From positions 1 through 64,000 of the forward strand of contig NZ_JACBGE010000026.1 of NCBI RefSeq assembly GCF_021401345.1: DNA of 64,000 nt. The letters run 5' to 3'. Of the stretch, positions 35,691 through 44,025 are shown piece by piece. How positions within the stretch are numbered: position 1 is the first letter of the stretch; each line of letters begins with the position of its first letter. This DNA comes from Hydrogenophaga sp. NFH-34. GTDB lineage: Bacteria > Pseudomonadota > Gammaproteobacteria > Burkholderiales > Burkholderiaceae_C. The notes under the pieces are model-generated. The model was given only the letters and a program-made list of their open reading frames with translations, had not been told where the DNA came from and made no database searches. Position numbers and translations under genes: made by a program.

Positions 35691-35980
35691 CTGGAACGCT
35701 CCAACGTCGACAGATTGGGGCTTTTGAGGCGCGTTTCCGCGTCTTGTGCCACCTTGATCAGCTGACTGCCGCTTTCGATGAAGCTGTTGTACGCCTGCGC
35801 CGCTTGGATTTGCGCAAGCTGCGCTTGGTCAAGCTGGGGTTGGAGGGAGTCGTCTTTAACAACGTATTTCGCAAGCTCAGTTACTCGATCCTGGGCCGAT
35901 TTGTTTTCTGCTCGCAAAGTACTCAATTGACTTTGCCATTGAGCCTGGAGTTCAGGTAGATAGCTTGGTGCGCTTCCCAT
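35603..35980 (-). CDS. 5' part of the frameshifted island gene, coiled coil
   Basis: From ATG 35980, after a GGGGGG ribosome site, about 85 codons encode a helical, Gln-rich segment (LQAQWQSQLSTLRAENKSAQ, LDQAQLAQIQAAQAYNSF). The sequence then leaves its natural frame at the A4 run 35722-35725 and stops at 35603. The downstream frame carries on the protein. Either the strain has a broken gene or the base run was miscounted. Confidence 0.55.
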   Translation of the reverse strand: MGSAPSYLPELQAQWQSQLSTLRAENKSAQDRVTELAKYVVKDDSLQPQLDQAQLAQIQAAQAYNSFIESGSQLIKVAQDAETRLKSPNLSTLERSSWRRPETTCIAWLASSPVSRPRTMRNCSC

Positions 35981-35982
35981 AT

Positions 35983-36900
35983 TCACCCCCCTAAAATACT
36001 CTTTGTTAATTCAATACACTCATCAATACTAGGGTGCCACTGACGTAGCCGATCCAACTCTTGAGTCAAAATGGCCTGCTGCTCAGGAAAAAATTTGTCC
36101 TTGTACACGTCGATGGACAAACCAGGATCAAAGAAACTATTTTTAGCATCCTGATACTGCCAGCAATATATCAATTTACGATTAGCTCTGTCTTCAAGCC
36201 CGCGGCGCTCAAAATCCACCCACAACGATCCTGCACCATGCAAATAGCCTTTACGAATCGCATCAAAGATCATCTCCGATCCGCGCTTGACCTCTTTTGG
36301 ATAGCCATCGGTGCCCGCAGTCAATCTCCCTCCCAATGCAATCAAGCACTGCGGATGTCTCAGTTGAGCACCTTTCTCCATCCATTCCCGGGCTTTCTTC
36401 TTCTGCGGGGTCCAATCCACCGCCCAGATGGGCAGTTGAAAGGCAATGCCTCCGTAGAGGCACATGGCCCCCGCATCGCCTTGCTCGGCCAGTTCTTCCA
36501 GCCGCTTGAAGATGGGCAGCGGGTTGTGTGAAGGCGCCGGCTCACCCGGCTCCAGAACTTGCAGCGTCAGATAGGCCAGCTCGTAGCCTTCGCTCGCCAT
36601 TTCCAGCCAGCGCTGTCTGCGCTTTTCCAGCGAACCCGGCTCTTGGTAACGACGGCTCTGGGTGTTCCACATCCATAACTCGCTGAAGAGCTCTCGCTCA
36701 AGCTCTGCGCGGCGCTGAGTGCTCAGACTCTTTGCCTTGCCTACATCGAACTGGGGAATGGGGTTCTGATGTCGCAACGGTATGGACCACCAAATGGTCA
36801 GCAACTGCCAGTTCGCAGAAGCAAGGAATACCGCGAGCAGCAAGGCAATACCCGTGATCTTCCACTTCCTATGCTTGTGAAGGCGTTTTTGAGCCGTCAT
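35983..36900 (-). CDS. Sel1-like repeat protein with N-terminal membrane anchor
   Basis: The 305-residue protein has a basic start and one membrane helix (ITGIALLLAVFLASANWQLL), then Sel1/TPR-like helices with the spaced Gly/Ala pattern GDAGAMCLYGGIAFQL and WMEKGAQLRHPQCLIALGG. Sel1-like proteins often accompany type VI secretion effectors as immunity or accessory proteins. It starts on an ATGA overlap with the DUF2235-like effector gene and ends 2 bases before the next start, so it belongs to that operon. GC falls towards its end. Confidence 0.65.
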   Translation of the reverse strand: MTAQKRLHKHRKWKITGIALLLAVFLASANWQLLTIWWSIPLRHQNPIPQFDVGKAKSLSTQRRAELERELFSELWMWNTQSRRYQEPGSLEKRRQRWLEMASEGYELAYLTLQVLEPGEPAPSHNPLPIFKRLEELAEQGDAGAMCLYGGIAFQLPIWAVDWTPQKKKAREWMEKGAQLRHPQCLIALGGRLTAGTDGYPKEVKRGSEMIFDAIRKGYLHGAGSLWVDFERRGLEDRANRKLIYCWQYQDAKNSFFDPGLSIDVYKDKFFPEQQAILTQELDRLRQWHPSIDECIELTKSILGG

Positions 36901-39143
36901 GCGGCTTGTCTCCACGGGTATTCATTCGCGCTTGGAGCGAAACCGTCACGGGTAGCGAGACGCTTAAGTTCCGCTTGCTCCCAGCACATGTCGCTGCTGT
37001 CGTACAGGCGCTGATGAGCCACTCCGGCTTCGAGGTTGTCCAGCGCCATCAGCAAGTTGAGCACCGGCACCACCTGACCCACCGGCAGGTTCACGCCCAT
37101 CTCGGCCAGTCCGCTGGCGATCATGCCGCTGGCCCAGTCCCCGCTCAACGCATCGACCAGTTGCACCCCTCCCGTCAAGGCCTGCAAGGCGTTGTCGTTT
37201 TCCAACCCGTTGACCAGGCCCAGCAGGCCGCTGAAGCTGGCACTGGCTCCACCGATATCTCCCGGCAGCCCTCCGGCGCTGGCCACATCCAGCCGGTTGT
37301 ACAGGCTGGCCACTGCACTCAGCCGCTGCACGTCGTTGAGTTCGCTCCAGTTCTGCAGGCCCAGTACCGCGCTCATCAGGCTCAGCCCGCTCTCTAGCTG
37401 CTGCGCCTGCTCCAGCTCCTGGCGGCTCCAACGCTGGCCCAGGCTGTCGGTGATGCTCTCTTGTCCGTCCAGCCCGGTGAACACCCGGGTGTTCCCATAG
37501 CCTTCGCTGAGCGTACCCACCACTTCACCGTCTATGTTGGCCACCAGATAGCTGCCATCGGGTTGCCGGTACACGCTCAGGCCAGAGGCCTGCAGCCCTG
37601 AGCCCTGCAGGCCCCAGCCCTGATCCAGCGCCGCCATCTGTGCCTGGCTGAGCACACTCGACAAGCTCGGACCCGATGGTGTGGCCGCAGGGTCGCCAAG
37701 GGTTTGGGCGGTAGTCGCCGAGCCTGAAGTCGATGGCGCCTCAATACTGGGCACCCCCAGGTCAGGCATGGCAGGCTCGGTCACGGTGCCTATCGAAGAC
37801 CCCCAAACCACCGCCTCCTGCAATGAAGACTGGCTGCCTGTCTGTTGCCCTTGCAAATGACCTTCGGCATCCAGATCAAACTGCTGCACGATGTAACTGC
37901 CGTCATCGTTCAGCACGCGGCTGTAGACCAGATAGCCCAGCCCATCCTCCTTGGGCACATGCATGTTGTATTCGCCGTTGGCTTCGTTGTAGGCCACGTG
38001 CGTACCGTTGTCGTAGTGCAATAGGGTGGAGCCATCGGGCAGGTTTTCCACCAAATACACCCCTTCGGGCAGCGGCTGAGGCACAGCAGGAATCACCGGC
38101 TTGCCGAATGGCGGCGTGGCACCGTGGTTGACCACGTCTTGGACCGAGGGATCGAGTCGGCCAGCACCTTCATACACCCGATCGCCTTCATTGACCGACC
38201 AGATTCGGTTCCCGTAATTGTCCAGCGACGAATCGTGCACATGCATCTCGTCCCAATTGGGCTGGAGATCCTCGGAAGCATCTGATATGCCCAGACCGCT
38301 GGCCTGCTGGAACTTCAAACCCAAGCCTATTGTTACCGCCTGAATGCCTTGCTCATTGAACGACCCACCAATGTTCGCATGCGCACCGGGCACCCCCACG
38401 ATATTGGCATCCAGCCCCAGTTGCATGGCCGGCATGATGTAGCGGCCTTCATCCATCGCCACCACCAGGTTGTTCTGGACGTTGGTTGGCCAATTCGTAT
38501 TGAGCGCCCCGTTGGTCATGTCCACCGGGTCGTAGAGCAGCAGGGTGTCAATGGGCACCTGCCCGGGTGAATACAAGCCCGGGATGCCTTGTTCGTTCAG
38601 GTAGTTGGCGAAGGCCACCGCTTCGGCCGCACCCCGACTGAACCCCGTGAGGTTCAAAGAAATCGTGGCATCCGGGTTGGCTTGCAGGGTCGCCGTTACT
38701 TGACGGGTCAACCGATCATATGCATCAACCAGAATTCCGTTGGCCACCGCCCCCGCATGGCCCGGCAGCGAATCCCAATTGCTGGCTGGCACATTGGGCT
38801 GGGTTGCGCCGGGCTCACCTTGGGGAGCGCCTACGCCGGGGAGGTAGATGGAGTTATTCCTCCCATAAGTGTTCGCAAATTGTTCAGATAATTGAAACAC
38901 ATTGGTCGGACTTTCTCCCGCTGCAGGGAACCAGCCATTGTTCTGCGTGCCATCGAAATGAACACTGATGACCGTGGCACCCTCAGACACCACGGGCTGC
39001 ACGCTCTGCAAAGGCGGATTGCCATGCAGGTCTTGCAGCACCTGCAACTGCTGCGCATCCACTGGCCGATAGGGTGTGGTGCCGGTGGCACCCGTATAGC
39101 CCTGCTCAACCAGCGATGGGGCGATGTAGCCATTTGATGCCAT
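36897..39143 (-). CDS. DUF2235/Tle-type lipase effector with extra C-terminal region
   Basis: Residues 55-330 of this 748-residue protein resemble DUF2235 alpha/beta hydrolases, which include type VI phospholipase effectors. It shows VHFDGTQNNG at 61-70, the nucleophile elbow GFSRG with Ser169, LLLYDPVD with Asp205 and GAHANIGGSF with His255. There is no signal peptide. The remaining 400 residues include VYLVENLPDGSTLLHYDNGT-type short strands and a helical end. A target of membrane phospholipids is inferred from the family. It is coupled to the Sel1-like gene downstream and a lipoprotein gene upstream. Its first 50 codons are partly duplicated at 39823-39942. Confidence 0.75.
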   Translation of the reverse strand: MASNGYIAPSLVEQGYTGATGTTPYRPVDAQQLQVLQDLHGNPPLQSVQPVVSEGATVISVHFDGTQNNGWFPAAGESPTNVFQLSEQFANTYGRNNSIYLPGVGAPQGEPGATQPNVPASNWDSLPGHAGAVANGILVDAYDRLTRQVTATLQANPDATISLNLTGFSRGAAEAVAFANYLNEQGIPGLYSPGQVPIDTLLLYDPVDMTNGALNTNWPTNVQNNLVVAMDEGRYIMPAMQLGLDANIVGVPGAHANIGGSFNEQGIQAVTIGLGLKFQQASGLGISDASEDLQPNWDEMHVHDSSLDNYGNRIWSVNEGDRVYEGAGRLDPSVQDVVNHGATPPFGKPVIPAVPQPLPEGVYLVENLPDGSTLLHYDNGTHVAYNEANGEYNMHVPKEDGLGYLVYSRVLNDDGSYIVQQFDLDAEGHLQGQQTGSQSSLQEAVVWGSSIGTVTEPAMPDLGVPSIEAPSTSGSATTAQTLGDPAATPSGPSLSSVLSQAQMAALDQGWGLQGSGLQASGLSVYRQPDGSYLVANIDGEVVGTLSEGYGNTRVFTGLDGQESITDSLGQRWSRQELEQAQQLESGLSLMSAVLGLQNWSELNDVQRLSAVASLYNRLDVASAGGLPGDIGGASASFSGLLGLVNGLENDNALQALTGGVQLVDALSGDWASGMIASGLAEMGVNLPVGQVVPVLNLLMALDNLEAGVAHQRLYDSSDMCWEQAELKRLATRDGFAPSANEYPWRQAA
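38931..39050 (+). repeat. 120-bp duplication inside the lipase gene (full-gene copy)
   Basis: This part of the lipase gene (codons for LHGNPPLQSVQPVVS and SVHFDGTQNNGWF) recurs at 39823-39942 at about 90 percent identity by eye, in the same direction. Confidence 0.85.
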
Positions 39144-39144
39144 G

Positions 39145-39813
39145 TCATTGCTCCCTGTTTATGTTCCTCCCGACTTCCCGCTTCTGATCGAAATCAATTC
39201 CGGAGGTGGGCTGACCAGGAATTTCGGTGACGAGGTGCTCCTCTTCCTCAAACTGCCAAAATCCCCGATTACCACTGGCATAACTTCGTTTATCGGGCGG
39301 CGTATGATTCAATGTAATTACCCACTTAATACGCACAAAATTATCTTTGACCTCATATGCCAACGAGGGATTGTAATCCCCCATTTCCGCCTTCGGCCTG
39401 CTCTCTCTTTGCCACTGAAGCTTGATGTCGTGATTCTTGAAATACTCCTTCATGATCGGCCGTACATCAATGCTCTCCAAGATGAACTGGCGACCATCCT
39501 TGAGCTCCCAACGAATAGAGAATGGGAAATACCATTGCACCATGCTGACCGTGCCCAATGCATAACCAGGCTTGAAATCGGCCCAGCTTCTTTCATCAGG
39601 ATAAATTCCGTAAGCCGATTGAACCCTTTTCAAATTCTCGAAATTCTCTTTGCTTTGAGCGATTCCAAAACTGTAGTAAGGTGAACCCCCAGGAAAATAG
39701 TCTCTTTCTTGAAATGCCTTTCCAGAAGCACATGCCGTCAACAGCAACGGCAAGAGCAGGGCACAAAAAAGACGTTGAGTTGTTTTCGCCAAGCTGAGCA
39801 ACCGTTCTCTCAT
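39145..39813 (-). CDS. Lipoprotein next to the DUF2235-type effector, putative immunity
   Basis: The 222-residue product begins with a lipoprotein signal (LFCALLLPLLLTACASG), with lipidation expected at the Cys of TACAS. The mature part is rich in aromatic and charged residues and has no family I recognise. It lies one base from the lipase-like effector gene. Outer-membrane or periplasmic lipoproteins next to Tle-type lipases are often their immunity proteins, which would fit, but this is inference. The frame continues upstream into a duplicated effector fragment, so the true start is ATG 39813. Confidence 0.68.
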   Translation of the reverse strand: MRERLLSLAKTTQRLFCALLLPLLLTACASGKAFQERDYFPGGSPYYSFGIAQSKENFENLKRVQSAYGIYPDERSWADFKPGYALGTVSMVQWYFPFSIRWELKDGRQFILESIDVRPIMKEYFKNHDIKLQWQRESRPKAEMGDYNPSLAYEVKDNFVRIKWVITLNHTPPDKRSYASGNRGFWQFEEEEHLVTEIPGQPTSGIDFDQKREVGRNINREQ

Positions 39814-39822
39814 CGTAGGAAA

Positions 39823-39942
39823 CCAGCCATTGTTCTGGGTGCCATCGAAATGCACGCTGATGACCGTGGCACCCGAAGACACCACAGGCTGCACGCTCTG
39901 CAAGGGCGGATTGCCATGCAGGTCCTGCAGTGTCTGCAACTG
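39823..39942 (+). repeat. 120-bp duplicated fragment of the lipase gene 5' region
   Basis: A stranded copy of 38931-39050. It is still open in frame on the minus strand (LQDLHGNPPLQSVQPVVSSG) but is cut off at both ends, and joins the lipoprotein gene. It is a remnant of a former tandem effector. Confidence 0.85.
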
Positions 39943-40155
39943 CTTCTGCACATTCCCATGCGAATGACGTACGCTGACGAAAGCAACTTGTCCAAGCGAA
40001 CAACACTTGGTGCGATCGTTCTGCCTTGGTTCTGCTTGGGTAGGCATGTGTTTTCTCCCTGCGCCGATCCTCACACCACTTGACGTTTCAGACCAGCCTC
40101 TCCAAAAGAATGAAAAGTATCCAAATACTCCGGCTGCCTATCGTCGAACACCCTG

Positions 40156-40347
40156 TCAGGGCTGACAGGCCCAGCAAGGGCGTTTTGTGACTTTCCACAC
40201 GAAGCCTTTGACTCCTTGCCGTTTTGCCTGCGTGGGCACGAACACGATCGGATCTTTGCCCTGAGGAATGCGCGGCCCTTGCGTGCTCGCGCTCAGGTTC
40301 TGGATAAAGAATTCTTGGATCGTCCCAAACAAGGAGCGCCTGCACAT
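40156..40347 (-). pseudogene. C-terminal remnant of a paralogue of the gene at 34458
   Basis: The minus-strand frame encodes GPRIPQGKDPIVFVPTQAK, nearly the same as GPRIPMGKDPIVFVPLQAQ near the end of the protein at 34458-35690. At base level 40234-40275 matches 34605-34647. Nothing upstream resembles the rest of that gene. It marks the far edge of the duplicated, decaying island. Confidence 0.65.
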
Positions 40348-40475
40348 CCCCCATTTGGTAGAGGTGTCGCCCCTATCGCCTCAAAGCGTGATTTCGTCCG
40401 CGCATGCAGGGTCACTCTTGACCCTGAGCTTTGCGCACCAAAACCTTGACGCTTGGCGCAACTCAGGTCGGCGAC

Positions 40476-40883
40476 CTACTTCGACCGGTGGCAGCGCTTC
40501 TCGGCCTCTATCTGCTGCCGCAGTGTTTTGCGCTCTTTGTCCGACAGCGTAACGCTGCTGGCCGAGGTTTCCAGGTTGCGGATCTGGTGCCAGGGCATGC
40601 AGTTTCGGGCATGGCCCTGGGTCGTTCGGCGGTAATGCGCATTGCTCTGGGCGGCCTGGAGCGCCGTCTTGCGACGTTCCTGCTCCCGTTGCGGGCCGGC
40701 GGCTTGCTGGGCCTGGGCCTGCCGCGCCTCAGCGGCCCGCAGGCTCTCGGGCGAGGGACGGCCGTCGCAGGTGAAATCCTGGAAGACCACGGTGCCGTCG
40801 GCTTGCGCACAACGGTGGACCTGGGCCCAGGTTGCCGTGCCTCCCAGCAAAGCGACCACGGTGATGAAGATTCTGGTTTTCAT
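40476..40883 (-). CDS. DUF4124-type secreted protein
   Basis: The 135-residue protein has a signal peptide (MKTRIFITVVALLGGTATWA) followed by VHRCAQADGTVVFQDFTCDG, the short DUF4124 module of cell-envelope proteins. A Gln/Ala/Arg-rich helix and a basic C-terminus with HARNCMPWHQIRNLE follow. Function unknown. Its start overlaps the stop of the next gene upstream (ATGA). GC returns to the chromosome average here, so the toxin island ends just before it. Confidence 0.75.
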   Translation of the reverse strand: MKTRIFITVVALLGGTATWAQVHRCAQADGTVVFQDFTCDGRPSPESLRAAEARQAQAQQAAGPQREQERRKTALQAAQSNAHYRRTTQGHARNCMPWHQIRNLETSASSVTLSDKERKTLRQQIEAEKRCHRSK

Positions 40884-41182
40884 GGCCCATTCTGGCCCGC
40901 CAGAAAACACCGCGGTGGAGAGCCCTGCCGATCGTGCGCAGCCACCCGAGCAGCCTCCAGAACCTGTGCGGCCCGCGCAACGTCCAGCAACGTCACCAAC
41001 TCCGCAGACAACACCCGCGCCGCAAACTTCTGCGCGTCGGGCTCATCGGCGTTACCCATCGCGTCGCTCGCCACCGCCCCGTCGTGCAACAACAAGGCCA
41101 ACCGGTAAGCGCGCTCAAGACATTCGGCGAGTTCGATAGCCGGCGTGGAAACGCCCGGGCTCGCCGGCTTCAACGCCACCAC
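40880..41182 (-). CDS. Small hypothetical protein
   Basis: This 100-residue frame starts at GTG 41182 inside the 3' end of the TSUP gene and ends on an ATGA overlap with the DUF4124 gene. It is mostly helical (PAIELAECLERAYRLALLLH, AARVLSAELVTLLDVARAAQ) with no recognised domain. The overlaps on both sides support a real, coupled gene. Confidence 0.5.
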   Translation of the reverse strand: MVALKPASPGVSTPAIELAECLERAYRLALLLHDGAVASDAMGNADEPDAQKFAARVLSAELVTLLDVARAAQVLEAARVAAHDRQGSPPRCFLAGQNGP

Positions 41183-41892
41183 AGATTGATCGCCCCAAGC
41201 AACACGAAGCTGAGAAACACGCCCCGCTGAAAGGCCCTACCGTTCAACCGCGCGCGCAGACGGGCGCCGCACCAAAGCCCCGTCCATGCCGCGAACAGCG
41301 CCCAGACACTGGGCCATTGCCAGGCACCGGCAGCGGCCAGGCCGTGCAGGCGCCAAGCCAGCGCCAGCGTGGCCACCGTGAAAGACATGCCCAGCGCCTG
41401 CACAAGCGCCTCCTTGTCCAGCTTGAGCGCCTGCAGATAGGGCACCAGGGGCATCACAAACACCCCGGTCCAGGCCGTCACGGCACCGGTCAGCGCCCCG
41501 GCGGCCATGCCCCAAAACCAGGGGCGGCGCGACAGGTCAGGCAGTGCCGGCCGCACCAGCCCCCAGAGCCCGTAGGCCAGCAACACCCCGCCCAGAATCC
41601 CACGCCCCGACGCCCCGGTGGCGGGCAACGGCGGCGTCACCACCGCGGCCGCCACCAGCAGCAGCCCCATCGGCCACAGCAGACGCAACAGCCGATGTGC
41701 ATCGCGGCCCCGGCATTGCGCCAGATTGGTGACCAGCGATGGCCATACCAACAACGCAGCGGCCTGCCCAAGCGGCATCCACAGCCCCAGCAGGCTGATG
41801 GCCACAGTGGGCAGCCCCATGCCCGTCACCCCTTTGACACTGCCGGCCAACCCAAAGACCGCGCCGATGGCGATGAACTCCCAGGTAATCAT
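41170..41892 (-). CDS. TSUP (TauE/SafE) family membrane exporter
   Basis: The 240-residue protein has about eight membrane helices and the TSUP pattern FGLAGSVKGVTGMGLPTVAI at the start and a second half repeating GALTGAVTAWTGVFVMPLVP. TSUP members move sulfite, sulfoacetate or other organic anions across the inner membrane. ATG 41892 was chosen over a start 13 codons earlier. It diverges from the LysR-type gene at 41973, which probably controls it. Confidence 0.85.
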   Translation of the reverse strand: MITWEFIAIGAVFGLAGSVKGVTGMGLPTVAISLLGLWMPLGQAAALLVWPSLVTNLAQCRGRDAHRLLRLLWPMGLLLVAAAVVTPPLPATGASGRGILGGVLLAYGLWGLVRPALPDLSRRPWFWGMAAGALTGAVTAWTGVFVMPLVPYLQALKLDKEALVQALGMSFTVATLALAWRLHGLAAAGAWQWPSVWALFAAWTGLWCGARLRARLNGRAFQRGVFLSFVLLGAINLWWR

Positions 41893-41972
41893 GCCGACAT
41901 GGTCGGTTGCGACGGCCGGGTTGTGAATCACAAAGACCTGCGCATATCCTTCGGCTTTCCCGAAGGAACGAG

Positions 41973-42884
41973 ATGCCCACCCCCATGCGACCGGTCGACT
42001 TCCGCCTGGACCCGTTTGATCTGCGCCTGTTCGTCGCCGTGATCGACACCGGCACCATCACCGCCGCCGCCCAGACCCTGGGCCTTTCGCTGGCGGCCGC
42101 GAGCACCCGGCTCAAGGGCCTGGAAGCGCGTGTGGGCACGCCCTTGCTGGTGCGCACCAAGTCGGGCGCAGCGCTCACCGACGCGGGCCTGGCACTGACC
42201 GAGCATGCGCACCGCATCCTCTCGGGCATGGCCGCTTTGCATGCCGACATGAGCCGCTTTGCGGACGGCCTGCGCGGCACCCTCAAGCTGTACGGCAACA
42301 CCTCGGCCGTCACGCAGGTGCTGCCGCCCCTGCTGGGCGATTTCCTGACGCGGCACCGCGCGATCGACCTGGACCTGCAGGACATGCCCAGCGAAGCGGT
42401 GCTGGAGGCGCTGCGCCGCGGCGCCTGCGATGTGGGCATCGTCGCCAGCCATGTCGACACCCAGGGCCTGCCCAGCCATCGCTGGGTCGACGACGATCTG
42501 GTCGCCCTGCTTCCCGGGCGCCAGCGTTCTGCCAAAGCCTTGTCGCTTCACCAGTTGTTGGAGCGGCCCTGGGTCGGCCTGCCCGAAGACAGTGGCTTGA
42601 GCCGTTTTCTCGCCCAGCAGGCGCGGCGCGGTGGCCGGTTGCCACACTACCGCGTGCGGGTCGGCTCCCTGGAGGCCGTGGTCGAACTGGTCGCGGCCGG
42701 CGCCGGTGTGGCCATCCTGCCGCAACGGGCGGTGCTGCGCAGCCCCCACACCGCCACACACCTGCGCGTGCAACCCCTGCAGGACGCCTGGGCACGCCGC
42801 CATCTGTGTGTGTGCACGACGCCGGCGTCGGCGGAACGACCGGCCGTGAGCGCGCTGGTGAACGCGCTGCGCCAGGCCCGCTGA
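41973..42884 (+). CDS. LysR-family transcriptional regulator
   Basis: The 303-residue regulator has an N-terminal winged helix-turn-helix (DLRLFVAVIDTGTITAAAQT, LGLSLAAASTRLKGLEARVG) and a periplasmic-binding-like effector domain (LKLYGNTSAVTQVLPPLLGD, VVELVAAGAGVAILPQRAV). AAGGAACGAG precedes the ATG. It is divergent from the TSUP exporter gene with 80 bases between, the usual layout for a LysR regulator and its target. The effector is unknown. Confidence 0.9.
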   Translation: MPTPMRPVDFRLDPFDLRLFVAVIDTGTITAAAQTLGLSLAAASTRLKGLEARVGTPLLVRTKSGAALTDAGLALTEHAHRILSGMAALHADMSRFADGLRGTLKLYGNTSAVTQVLPPLLGDFLTRHRAIDLDLQDMPSEAVLEALRRGACDVGIVASHVDTQGLPSHRWVDDDLVALLPGRQRSAKALSLHQLLERPWVGLPEDSGLSRFLAQQARRGGRLPHYRVRVGSLEAVVELVAAGAGVAILPQRAVLRSPHTATHLRVQPLQDAWARRHLCVCTTPASAERPAVSALVNALRQAR

Positions 42885-42926
42885 AACGCTCCCCGGTTTG
42901 TATGCGCGGTGCTGCGCGCTCGCGTG

Positions 42927-43901
42927 TCAGCGATCCGATGTGGGCATGCGGCGCTGCAGCCAGTCCAGCAGCAGCCGGTTGACCGCTTCCGGCCGCTCTT
43001 GCTGCATCCAGTGCCCACAGTCGCTCACCGTGTGGCGCTCCAGGTCGGGCACGATGTGCTCCATGCCTCGGGTCGTGGAGGGCGGCAGGAAGCAGTCCCG
43101 GTCTGCGCACAGCATGAGCGCTGGCACCGTCACCTGATCGGGCCGTCCCTCGGTGTCGGCCCAGTTGCGCGGCAGATTGCGGTACCAGTTCAACGGTCCG
43201 GTGAAACCGGTGCGCCGAAAGGCCTGTGTGTAGTGAGCAATGGCGGCCTCGTCCAGAAAGCGCTCCCCCATGAGTTCGGGCACGCCGAGAAACAGATCGG
43301 CCGGCAACGCACGCGCGTGCACAGAACGCTGGTTGAATTCGTCGATGCTCATCGCAGGCCGGCGCATCAGGCGGTCGAACAGCGTGTCGAGGTTCGCTGT
43401 CAACAAGGCCTCACCGGCGCCCGGGGTCTGGAAGAACACCATGTAGTTGTCCGGTCCGCGCGTGCGGCGCATGGTTTCGGCCAGGTCGGTGTCGGTGCGC
43501 CGGGTGTAGGGCGTGCACAGAGACACCACGCCGTGCAGACGGTCAGCGTGATCGCGCGCCAAGGTCCAGGCCAGTGCGCCGCCGAAGTCGTGCCCAACCA
43601 CCACGGCCTTGGCGATACCCAGTGCATCGAGCAGCCCCAGCACGTCCTGCGCCAGATTCGCCATGCGGTAGTCGGCCACCTCGCCATGTGCGCCGGTGTC
43701 GCCATAGCCGCGCAGATCCGGCGCGATGGCGCGGTAGCCGGCTGCCGCGAGCGCATGCATCTGGTGTCGCCAGGAATGGGCCAATTCCGGAAAGCCGTGC
43801 AACAGCAGCACAGCAGGCCTGTCCGTCAATGGACCTACAGGCTCAGCCACCTGTACCGCCATCTGTAATCCATTGGTGGATACAAAGACCAAAGGGGTCA
43901 T
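42927..43901 (-). CDS. Alpha/beta hydrolase, epoxide-hydrolase-like
   Basis: The 324-residue enzyme shows LLLHGFPELAHSWRHQM with the oxyanion HGFP, DLRGYGDT, nucleophile Asp in VVGHDFGGALAW, a cap region with tyrosines (HYTQAF, NWYRNLPRNW) and catalytic His in DCGHWMQQERPEAVN. This set is typical of soluble epoxide hydrolases, which open epoxides through an aspartyl ester; haloalkane dehalogenase activity is an alternative. It stands alone, facing the LysR gene. Confidence 0.85.
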   Translation of the reverse strand: MTPLVFVSTNGLQMAVQVAEPVGPLTDRPAVLLLHGFPELAHSWRHQMHALAAAGYRAIAPDLRGYGDTGAHGEVADYRMANLAQDVLGLLDALGIAKAVVVGHDFGGALAWTLARDHADRLHGVVSLCTPYTRRTDTDLAETMRRTRGPDNYMVFFQTPGAGEALLTANLDTLFDRLMRRPAMSIDEFNQRSVHARALPADLFLGVPELMGERFLDEAAIAHYTQAFRRTGFTGPLNWYRNLPRNWADTEGRPDQVTVPALMLCADRDCFLPPSTTRGMEHIVPDLERHTVSDCGHWMQQERPEAVNRLLLDWLQRRMPTSDR

Positions 43902-44025
43902 CTGAAAGCTCTCCAGTGCTTCAAAAATAAGGGCAGCGCATGCTGCGCTGCAGCGTTTCAAGGAAGGACAAAACCGCTCAAGATGGATGGATAAACGTCG
44001 ATATCGCTGCTTTGCGAAGTGCGCC

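Noticed and set aside
39814-40074. N-terminal extension of the lipoprotein gene
   Set aside because: The stretch is a stranded piece of the lipase gene plus unrelated sequence; the lipoprotein signal starts at 39813.
40088-40354. 88-codon minus-strand frame
   Set aside because: It overlaps the better-supported remnant at 40156-40347 in another frame and resembles nothing.
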